Of a stretch of DNA of 64,000 bases, positions 51,401 to 59,600 are shown piece by piece; positions within the stretch are counted from its first letter, which is position 1; every line of letters starts with the position of its first letter. The translations under genes were made by a program, and so were the position numbers. Source of the DNA: Xanthostigma xanthostigma (taxonomy: Eukaryota > Arthropoda > Insecta > Raphidioptera > Raphidiidae); contig OY754467.1 in assembly GCA_963575645.1 (NCBI GenBank), positions 6,944,001 to 7,008,000 on the forward strand, in the 5' to 3' direction. The notes beneath the pieces are model-generated. The model had not been told where the DNA came from and ran no database searches. It worked only from the letters and a program-made list of their open reading frames with translations.

Positions 51401-51600
51401 CACACCAGAATTGACAGACACGTCATGATCTTGAAAGGAATATTTCGTGGCTTCGCTGTCTCACCGATATCATTATCAAAAAGAGACAAGTTTAAGTCCT
51501 TTTTATCAACACTACAGCTATCTTCTCCTTCCCCACTCGAAGACGGACACGATAAACAAAGACGACACACTTGATAAAACTTTGGCGGTACATTACACAT
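30495..51600 (-). CDS. GATAd: ZAD + GATA zinc-finger transcription factor (GATAd-like), complete
   Basis: Seven exons, 51600-51406, 42020-41868, 36669-36007, 35377-34853, 34572-34314, 33670-33465 and 30641-30495, join in frame to 715 residues. Exons 1-2 encode a ZAD domain: C12-x2-C15 (YQVCRLCL), the helix [10 protein letters not shown], then [15 protein letters not shown] with C77 and C80 and [12 protein letters not shown]. Exon 3 is Ser/Pro-rich and holds sumoylation-type sites IKQE, IKYE and VKTE. Exon 5 has one GATA finger, C-x2-C-x17-C-x2-C ([14 protein letters not shown] to CNACG, about residues 536-560), then [13 protein letters not shown], which I recall from Drosophila GATAd. Such proteins bind WGATAR-type DNA in the nucleus, while ZADs usually dimerise. 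The start chosen is the ATG of MCNVPPKFY; an upstream in-frame ATG would add a hydrophobic 29-residue leader and seems less likely. The orthology rests on memory of the finger and basic tail. Confidence 0.85.
31730..31850 (+). repeat. dispersed repeat, empty-site copy for the Helitron at 60282
   Basis: TCTTCCTCGGAAATATACAT runs directly into TTGAAACAAAACATC and CTCGTATACTGTCAATG. The same sequence at 60250-61045 is interrupted by a Helitron exactly after ATATACA, so this copy shows the pre-insertion state. Confidence 0.8.
32600..32790. repeat. near-perfect palindrome (about 190 bases)
   Basis: Arms of about 92 bases meet at CTAAAGTTTAG near 32696. AGTTACTTCTTACCACAACA near 32617 is mirrored near 32770. 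The right arm contains CTGAAGATGACAGCATAGCT followed by CTCGAAATG, a motif shared with two other fold-back elements (39152 and 46109). It is non-coding. Confidence 0.9.
33829..34178. repeat. tandem duplication, unit about 155-160 bases
   Basis: Units start at 33829, 33989 and 34142 (partial) with GTTTGATCTGCACATTAAAG or a one-base variant. Each full unit contains two sub-blocks with AATGACAGTTAAACATAACC or its GATGACAG variant. It lies in intron 5 of the GATA gene and produces spurious open frames on both strands. Confidence 0.9.
36735..36965 (-). repeat. dispersed repeat, copy 2 (inverted relative to 4433-4695)
   Basis: GAAAGCGACAAGTGACAAAG and CCAATCACCGACGAGCGCAC are the complement of the 4433-4500 segment; the homology continues to about 36745. 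It lies in the second intron of the GATA gene, just upstream (in transcription) of exon 3. Confidence 0.75.
38147..41505 (+). CDS. leucine-rich-repeat single-pass membrane protein, 5'-incomplete
   Basis: Six exons, 38147-38357, 39359-39520, 39610-39833, 40251-40449, 40507-40682 and 41014-41505, give 487 residues and a stop at 41505. All junctions are GT/AG and in frame. The visible part starts inside a signal peptide ([17 protein letters not shown]), so the initiator exon is missing; no in-frame ATG precedes the acceptor at 38146. An LRR N-cap (CVKCNC to LNCSNQRL) is followed by about ten repeats with [31 protein letters not shown] and [10 protein letters not shown]-cap follows ([12 protein letters not shown] to [10 protein letters not shown] and VCTKEEF), then one membrane segment ([20 protein letters not shown]) and a cytoplasmic tail of about 35 residues. 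There is no TIR or kinase domain, so it is an adhesion or receptor-like LRR protein rather than a Toll. The gene lies antisense inside intron 2 of the GATA gene. Confidence 0.88.
38903..39275. mobile_element. terminal-inverted-repeat element in LRR gene intron 1
   Basis: TTGGAAGATTAAAAGATGAA and the adjoining CCTGAAGG and TTGCATTTTATTGTCTGACG blocks near 38903-38955 are mirrored at 39175-39275. Near the right arm is CTGAAGATGACAAAGTTTGC-CGAAACGTC (39152-39180). The interior has AACAATAATTTTA repeats at 39045-39120. No coding was found. Confidence 0.8.
43043..43192. mobile_element. palindromic MITE
   Basis: GTTCCAAGCAGTCAGCAAAC near 43043 and CCGTCACCCGCATGCGCAGT are mirrored by ACTGCGCATGCGGGTGACGG and GTTTGCTGGCTGCTTGGAAC at 43139-43188. 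The centre is about 50 bases. The open frame across it is incidental. Confidence 0.85.
43661..44092. mobile_element. diverged relative of the 12886-13314 MITE
   Basis: It shares GAGCAAGAACCAATCAGAAA, CAGTATCTTGTCACGTGGGC-type and ATTCGAACTGTCACTGCGCG with 12886-13314. The ends GCAACTAGGCTGGTTTTGCC (left) and its mirrored AGCTGGTTTTGCCGCTAG (right) are imperfect terminal repeats. Confidence 0.65.
45162..45938 (+). mobile_element. Helitron pair: family-1 remnant joined to family-2 copy
   Basis: Bases 45162-45464 are an internally deleted family-1 copy: TCCCTATATTATGAAACGAG at the start and hairpin CCGAGC-AAA-GCTCGG at 45437-45451 near its end. Bases 45465-45938 are a family-2 copy ending in hairpin GTGCGAATAATTCGCAC, AGGTCACA and CTAG, followed by T. 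The whole block is preceded by A at 45161. It is the inverted counterpart of 8852-9427 (family 2) and of parts of 5334-7143 (family 1). It could be one chimeric Helitron (single TC start, single CTAG end) or an insertion of one at the tip of the other. Confidence 0.65.
45948..46206. mobile_element. terminal-inverted-repeat element
   Basis: AAATTATCGACCAATTTTTC, AATATATTAACAAAATATAT and ATTAATACATTAACGTTTCG at 45958-46027 are mirrored at 46131-46206. The interior carries CTGAAGA at 46109, a GATCC/GGATC stem and GAAACG at 46133. It is non-coding. Confidence 0.85.
46210..48250. other. no gene identified
   Basis: AT-rich intronic DNA. Two adjacent perfect hairpins occur at 47041-47065 (ATTGAGGTAG/CTACCTCAAT, five-base loop) and 47084-47101 (ATCGGG/CCCGAT), within a GC-richer patch from 47020 to 47260. 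The frames at 47277-47492 and 47814-48035 have no recognisable motif. Confidence 0.5.
48255..49090. mobile_element. element bounded by inverted GAAAGTACGTACTTTCG palindromes
   Basis: TTCTTCATACCTCGATTGAA leads into AAGTACGTACTTTCGTC near 48275. The mirrored arrangement, GACGAAAGTACGTACTTTCG followed by GGATATGAAGAAAA, closes the element at 49056-49095. Inside are a (TA)n tract (48319-48430) and text such as CACCGCACGAAGCCTATTTA and GGGCCCAATCGGGCCATTTT. No transposase was found. Confidence 0.6.
48319..48430. repeat. (TA)n microsatellite
   Basis: About 110 bases of almost pure TA dinucleotide with a few TG and TT interruptions at the left. It yields meaningless Ile-Tyr open frames on both strands. 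Its length in the assembly may be unreliable. Confidence 0.98.
49085..49218. mobile_element. fold-back MITE
   Basis: ACACGGGCCTTAAAAGTTGA and CTGCGCGTCATGA are mirrored by TCATGACGCGCAG and TCAACTTTCGGCCCTTGTG at 49160-49218. The loop contains the GAGGCGAAGCCT palindrome. It abuts the preceding element. Confidence 0.85.
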
Positions 51601-52330
51601 ATTTAAAACACTTAAAACACACAGACACAAAAATATAACCTTATAAATTAGTTTTATTACATTTATAATAATATTGACTCGCCGCACAGCCTAAATTATT
51701 GTTATCGTGCTGTTTTTTGCGAATCGGGCATGCACGACCGCTACTCATTGCATGGTGTTTTGTCAGTCAGTGAAGTGAGCCAAATTAATGCACGGCCAGG
51801 GCCACCTTGATTACAAAAGGTGAAATGATTAGGCGCGCTAACTCAGTCGACAACATACATTTATCGAAATGTATTGCAACAGAGACGTGCGATTTATCGT
51901 CGCGTGCATCAAAACGAGATGGAGAACACTGATAGCATGCAATCAGAGTAAATACATTCCAGGAGAGTTATCTTTTAAAAAATAAATAGGTGGCAGAACT
52001 GCGTTATTTATTTTTTAATTTATTTACTTGTTAAAAACGTCGTGTGATTCATCATGTCAAAATTTGATATCTGTCATTTACCGCTGTTAAAAAACAAGGC
52101 GAATATAATTTAAATAAATAATTTCATAGGAAATGCTTAAAAACTGGCACTCAATAGTATTATTTCGAAATATTACGCAACCGCTCTACTAGTAAATGTG
52201 ATAAGGTAACAAAAATGTAATATTGAAATGTATGCAACAAGAACCCAGTGTCTAGAATCTAGATTATCATTCCTAACTTAAAAATCATATTAAAGAATCG
52301 ATCGAAAAACAAATCGAATAAATAAGCTAA
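51601..52330. promoter_or_regulatory. candidate divergent promoter region
   Basis: This interval separates the first coding exon of the GATA gene (minus) from the micropeptide ORF (plus). Bases about 51715-51950 are richer in CpG (GCGAATCGGGCATGCACGAC, TCGTCGCGTGCATC) than the surroundings. A shared promoter is an inference from orientation and composition; no TATA or initiator was identified. Confidence 0.35.
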
Positions 52331-52346
52331 AATGTTTTCAGAAACA

Positions 52347-52454
52347 ATGTCAGATTGGCTCTACTACTTCTTGCTGGTGCTAATTGTCATTCCAGTCAAA
52401 CTATTTTTTGATTTATGGGCATGGTTAGGATGGGAACTGTTTAAAAACAATTGA
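52347..52454 (+). CDS. candidate 35-residue membrane micropeptide
   Basis: ATG at 52347 opens MSDWLYYFLLVLIVIPVKLF, continues with FDLWAWLGWELFKNN and stops at 52452-52454. It has one hydrophobic segment (about residues 5-22), a Lys, then an aromatic, amphipathic tail with three Trp and a charged end. The composition (3-4 Trp, Gly, Pro in 35 residues) is not what random AT-rich DNA gives. A splice-acceptor-like ATGTTTTCAG ends at 52341, just before AAACAATGTCAG, suggesting a 5' UTR intron; without it, an in-frame ATG at 52332 would add five residues. AATAAA lies about 160 bases downstream. It sits between two minus-strand genes. I cannot name the family; the size resembles known single-pass regulators such as sarcolamban, but the sequence is different. 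Confidence 0.6.
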   Translation: MSDWLYYFLLVLIVIPVKLFFDLWAWLGWELFKNN

Positions 52455-53630
52455 CGCAAACAAAAGAATAATCAATTTATATTTTTGTTTGTAATCACAT
52501 TTTGTAAACAATTAACAAATATATCACCATTATAGTTCTCAAATATTGTAAATTATTTGTTATAAAAAGGTCAATTGAAAATAGTCTAAATTGGCCTATT
52601 TACAATAATAAAGTATGAATATTTACAGCAATATTTTAATATTAGGTCCAAACTCCAAATAGGTATCAAGTGAAATCAAAGCTTTTCCTATATCCTAATC
52701 ACGTCTTAATTGAATATTTCACTTGTTTTTTTTAATTGAAAATAAATGAAGAGTTGTCATTTTGACGTTTCAAAATTTTTAGATCAATTTAACTAGTCTA
52801 AATAAATAAAAAAATCGTTTGAATATCAAACTATTTACCTAATTTCCTAACAAAAGAGCACTTAATTAAATAAACATAATCGTACAAAAAACAGATCAAA
52901 AAGAAACAAATGCCTACATTTTTTCGTTGCTCACACTGTACATAAAAAACAAAAGAAAGCATAGCGCGGTTTTTCCATCAGTTTAAAGTTTTAGCTTGTC
53001 ATTCTACGTGAACTATTAATAGAATACTTGAAATGGAAATATAAGTTCTAGAAGTATTGATGGATTTCCCAGTATTAATATCACTAGATACTGGTTTATT
53101 ACAATTAGTTAAAAAACCATTTAGATCATCAAAGGATAATATTAAAATAAAACTCTTGGACAATTAATTATCATATAAATAGGAAATGTCAAAGCAAAAA
53201 CAAAAATTTCCACATTCATTCATAAATTGCCAAGTGCGTCATACAAAAATGCATCTTAATAATTTTACCGGCATTCTAAAAGAAAATATTAATGGGCGAT
53301 ATGTTAATACGACATCACCTTTAGGTCAATAAAAAGACGTTTGGAAACGGTACACATATTTTAGTTTGTAGCCCAGCAGCAAATGGCTTAAAACGCGACA
53401 TGGAGCTCCTAAGAATTAGTATTTTTGGGTTTTTTTGTACTTGGTCTCAAATGATATAAACAAACAAAATTAATTAATTTATGGTAACATACGAATTCTA
53501 TCCTCAATAATTTATGAATTAAAAAAATAATAATAATTTAATATATCACGGGTAAAATTCACTATAGTCGCTATACATAAATCCTTTAAAATATAAAATA
53601 AGTTAAAATTTAATACCTATTAATTGAACA

Positions 53631-56600
53631 TTATATTTCTTTCGTAACTAGTAGCTCTTCCATGCCCATACAACCGTGATGTCTCCATACTCTGTACCGT
53701 GCTAAATCTTTACGAGTAACCATTCCTATTACCTAAAAAGTAAAAAATATTTCGAATGAAAAACTCTTAAATGGACCCGACAAAGTCAAGGTAATAATTT
53801 CCCAAAACTGCTTAACGCACAATAGTCAATATAAGTTAATATTACGAGTTGTGAAATTATGAACGAGTAATACCAAGCACTAGGTATATATCCATGATAG
53901 TGATGTGCCGGATCGTTAAAAATGTATATCCGCGGATACGGATCTGAATACGGATATTTGGTTTCAAGTTCTGCGGATACGGATCTTAACTTTCTTAGAG
54001 TACGCGGCGGTAAATATTGCACATCGATCTTTGGAAAGAGTCTATCTGTTATGAGAAAAAGTTATTGACCTCTTTAAGAGTTAACTCTCATAACAGATTG
54101 TCTCTTTCCAAAGATCGATGTGCAATATCTCATTATAAAGATAGTTTTTTAATACCTTTGAGTTATGTACTATTGGTATTGTACTCACTACGATAAATGT
54201 TTGCAATATAAAGGTGCCAAATACGATTTTAAAAAATAATCTGAATGGAATTTAACAGTTTTTCATTATTACCCTAATCATCTATATATATAAAATTTCA
54301 TCTATGAATTGAAAATTAATAAGGTAAAAGATCCGCCAATAACAAACGGATACGGATCTTTCTTCACCCTCGGATATCCGCGGATAGGGATATGGATACG
54401 GATATCCGGCACATCACTAATCTATGATAGTAGTGGTTAAGCCTGTTTTCGCCAGGCGCAATATTGAAGTCCAAGGTCAACGCTTTTATCCAGAAAAAAA
54501 AGTTCGCAACTTACCTCATTACCGTCATTGACGATTAACAAGTGTCTGAGACCCAAACCTCTGAATAGTCTGAACATGCGTGGTAATGATGTAGACTGAA
54601 AGAAAAAAAAAACAAATAAGAATCGTTGGACTAACCTACAAAAATAATCATTTTACAAACATATTTACATGTAATACTGTGTACGGTGAAGGATTCATAA
54701 AAGGTCTCAAATCGATTGAGTATGTTTTCTCTTCTTCTGTTATGTGTACTTTCTGTAAAACGAAAACGGAATGAAAAATAGTTTATTTAAAAGATACACG
54801 ACAAGTAAGTAGTACTTACATCAATGGTCGGATATCGGGGGTATTCATTTCTAAACATATCGCTAGAAAATCTTCCGTGCTCCCATCTATCGGAAGTTTC
54901 GTTAAATAAACGCCTTTGAAGTAAGACAATAAGTTGAGATCTTAAAATCAATCCTCTCAATTTTCCATAAGTGGTTATTTCTCCCTATAAATTTATAAAA
55001 GAAAATAAATAATATTGGCATTAAGTACTCATTTAAATGGGGTATTTGACACTATAAAAAATAATTTAGTAAATTATGTTGATATGATAATTTATGGACT
55101 CAGAAATTACTGATTTTTTATTCACAAAAAAAAGGGATTGATTTATTATTTCAATTTTAAAATTTGCAAATTTTAACATGTCCCAAAGATGCTGCCCGCC
55201 ATGATGGTTTAAAGTGTGACGTCAGACTTGTAGTAAACGCCTATCTTTATACACACATGAGTAAACAGTAAACAAGCCTTGTGTAAACGATACCAAGCCT
55301 TATTTGCACTTGTTTTTTATACTACAAGAATGACGTCACAGTAGGTAAACATGAAGGCTCGTGTTTTCGCGTCAACACATATTATTTAAAATTTTGAGTG
55401 CTATTTTCTGTGGACTAATACGATATGAACATTTTAAAACAATTTAAAAATAAGAGTCAAATAATCTTTCATCTATAAGAAGCTATAGTATAATTATAAA
55501 AAAAGGAAAAATACGTACTGAATCGCTCTGTGGTGGATCGACAACAGGGAATCCATTGTAAGTCGATAAGCGTAATACACCAACAATATGGCCGACGTTT
55601 TCAATTGTTTTTAAGGTGACAACAGGATGCGACATAACCTCACTTGCATAAAGATTGTGTGAAAGCGGTGGTGGCTCCCACGGTAGAAGAGGCACGCCAG
55701 ATAATTGGATGTATGTATCATAAATACCCTACAAAATGGTTCCAGAATTTATCCGGAGAAACATTGATATTCGGATTGAAGCCTTAGTTATGCACGTTCT
55801 GTTTTTTAAATAATTTAGTGGAACAAAAGCTACCTCACCTCATTAAAGAAATCTCCCGTCCATTTGGCAGCTATCAGCGTAACGATCAGAGGAAGGGCAA
55901 AAGTTATATTACCGGTGGTTTCCATAATTATTACGGTAAGACTTATTGTCATTCGTACAACGCCACCTAGCTGTGCAGCAGCGCCTACCAGTGCATACTT
56001 ACCAGGGCTTATTAATAACTGAAAAAATAAAATATTTTTATTTATAAATAAATATAGTTTAAAAAAAACTAAAAAACACGCTTTATATCAAACTAAAAAG
56101 TAAAAAATATTTTTTTTTAACTAAGCTTAAAACAATAATGAATAAAAAATACTAGTATTATTGTGAAAAAAGCGTGTTCCACATTTTCGTACATCGAGCG
56201 CCCCACGATTTTTTCACAATAATACTAGTATTTTTTATTCATTATTGTTTTAAGCTTATTTAAAAAAAAAAATTTTTTTACTTTTCAGTTCGATATAAAG
56301 CGCGTTTTATAGTTTTTTTTTTAAACTATATTTATTTTCTACTTTTTAGTTCGATTTATTGTCAAAAATTTGCCGAAAAAAAAAACTTTTTTTTCTGCGT
56401 GGACGGGATTAGAACCCACGACCCGTGATTCCGAGAGTTGACGTCAGCGAAGACCTGTGCTTTAGACCGCACGGCTTAACACTGTAGTTACATTGCTGGC
56501 ATATTATACTACTGTAATAAACCACTTGCTGTAGTCCAAACGAGTTTACAAACAAACAAACATACATACAAACTTACAAGTGAAACTAATATAAAGCGTG

Positions 56601-59600
56601 TAAAAATATTTGTCAATGAGTTTTCAAAGTAAAACTGCAAGTTTCTTTGTCGATTCTATTCAAACAAATCTAATCAAGTATTTAATAAACACTTACAAAA
56701 CCTATTAATTTTACTTTAAGTACAAGTAAAAAATTACTTATTTTGATATTTTTTCAACTATAAAAACTTCCCTAACCTAGAACTGGAGTTCGTGAGTGTA
56801 AGAAGGGGTTCGCGGACGAATTTCTGGAACACATTGAAAAAATTATAATATTGTTATGTAAGGGGGGTCCGGTTAGTTTAGGAAACGCTGCCCTAACCTA
56901 TAATAAATTTCCTGTTGACTACCTCTAAAACAACAGAAAAGCCAGCACTCAGCGCAACTCCATTGTATTAAAATTAATTCGAACATCAATATTCGTGGTA
57001 AAAGTTCGACTTCGAGAATAAATCAAGTTAGGGAAGTTTAATTATAATTTTCATACATATAAAGATAAAAATAAATACCGAATTCGGAAAAAAATAGTTG
57101 AGTCCGCCTGCAAGAAGGCGTCCCCATGCCGCGCCTGTGAGTAACGTAGGAATAAATAAGCCAGACGACACGCTCAGACCGAAAGTCCAGCACGCAAGAA
57201 AAAAATAAACAGTGATAAAGCACAATAGTGAAACGCTCTTGTGACTTCCGGCCGGATCGTGAAATAGCGAACGCACGGATGCTTCCGGAGTTTGGAACCA
57301 AATGGCCGCCACTGCATTGTATTCGTTGTCACCGCAATATAACTGAAACAATTGAATATTAACTGTATATTTTAAAACGCCAGGTACTCGAGAAAAATAC
57401 GCACGGAACTTTGTTTTATATAATGCGCAGTCATATTATTATAAAGAAACATTTCATCATGTACGATTTGGGTTTCATCAGAACTGCTAGAAAGTCTAAA
57501 GCGAGCAAATGAATCGGGTTTCGACTAACTGCTCAACAAAGGCAAAAGTAAACAACCAACTGATTGTTTCTTTATAATAAAATCGACCGGGTCCCTTTAG
57601 TGACAGATCTTACCTGAACAGGAAACTTTGTAGGATCTTGGCCGAGTGGTTTGCAATCATTAATAAAATACATCATCAAACAGCCAGCTGTAGCGCTCAC
57701 TGCAGCTACTAAACACGCTTCGAGAACTTTGAGCCAACGCTGACGAATATACCTAAAAAGAAAATATTTTTGTTTTAAAACAATTGCTATTGATTTTTGA
57801 ATTCGCCTATAGTATTTCGAATGTTAAATTAATGAACCCATAGTGTCCAAGTGTATGGATTTTCAGTCAAAGGTTGTTCCAAATTGTCTAGGTTTCCGAA
57901 CTTGTAGACTGTGGTCTATTGGTATTTCTACTAGTGATGTGCCGGATCATTAAAAATGTATATCCGCGGATACGGATCTGAATACAGATATTTGGCTTCA
58001 AGATCCGCGGATACGGATCTTAACTTTCTTAGAGTACGCGGCGGTAAATATTGCACATCGACCTTTGGAAAGAGACTATCTGTTATGGGAAAAAGTTATT
58101 GACCTCTTTAAGAATTAACTCTCATAACAGATTGTCTCTTTCCAAATATCGATGTGCAATATCTCATTATAAAGAGTTTTTAGTACCTTTGAGTTATGTA
58201 CTATTGGTATGGTGCTCACTATGATGAATGTTTGCAATATAAAGGTGCCAAATACGATTTTAAAAAATAAAAAATAATCTGAATGGAATTTAACAGTTTT
58301 TCATTATTACCTAATCACCTATATATATAAAATTTCATCTATGAATTGAAAATTAATAAGGTAAAAGATCCGCCAAAAACTAATGGAAACGGATCTTTCT
58401 TCTCCCGCGGATACGGATATCCGGCACATCACTAATTTCTATAGCCTTCCTGTATATGTATGCGCGGATAGTAACTCGATGTTGTGTCTATAGCTTTGAT
58501 TTCTTTGAAGAAGATTTTGCGGTTGTCCAGTGTTAATGTGTGCTCAGCTACTGCAGGCTTTTCAATGTGTACGACCAAGCAGAGAACACTATCACGCTAA
58601 GCATAAAATAAGGGAGAACACCAGTCATCAACACAATTACCTGTGAGCTATCTAGAAAGACATTTCGCCTATTGCCACACCACATTTGATCATGTCTACT
58701 GTAGTTGTAGACGAATCGTCAGGTAGAGATACCAATGAACCACGGCGTACAAGCCCCGGAAACCAAGAAGATGCGGAACTTGTAGTGTATTTTAGATTTA
58801 CCTTAATCGAAAAACGGCCGTTCGATAGTTTACGTGATTCCAAAATGCACCGAGTAGACCTCCAATTGCGCCCATTAGAACGAACAACGGTAACTCATAG
58901 AGTTCATACTGGAACGATTCAAACTTCCCTAAATTCAAAAGACCAGGATAACTCAAGTCACCCGGGCGTCCGTGATATGCCGATAGAACTACGTTTAACG
59001 TAAATGTGCTCACAACAGACGCGAGGAAAGTTCGCCAAGTTAAACCCTGATTCCAAAAACTAGTGCCTTCTTCTAAACTAAAAAGTACACCGCCTAAAAA
59101 AAATAAAAAATGAATTTTACTCACACTCAAAATTGGGTGTTTCTTCTTGTAATGAAGTGAATATAGTAGAAGGTTATGTGTATAGCACTGCCATCTGGTG
59201 GTACTAGTAAGTATGTAAGTAAAGCGTGTATGTGCGCGCTCATCAATTAATAAGTAGCTTTCATGGAGAAAGGTTGTGTTTTGTACGTTGTATGTTGTAT
59301 TGTTGTAACTGAATAAATGGTGATTAAGTTTAATACAAATAGTTGTGTTTATATTAAACTTAATCACCATTTATTAAATACCTGTGAATATATTACACTT
59401 CTTTTAGAAGATTTCTATCAAATCGTTGGCTCGCAATTTAGACTGCGCATGCGCGTCCGCCATTTTGATACAAATCTTCAAGAAGAAACCAACATTTAAA
59501 AGAAACTCATAATCGAGTTAATTTAACAGTGATAAGCGAAGCAGATCTTTCTACAAGAAAGAAAAGAGAAGCAAAGAAATTTCAATAATTATCAGGTGAA

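Noticed and set aside
58686..59003. 105-residue plus-strand frame
   Set aside because: Shadow of the ClC-7 exon 59093-58802.
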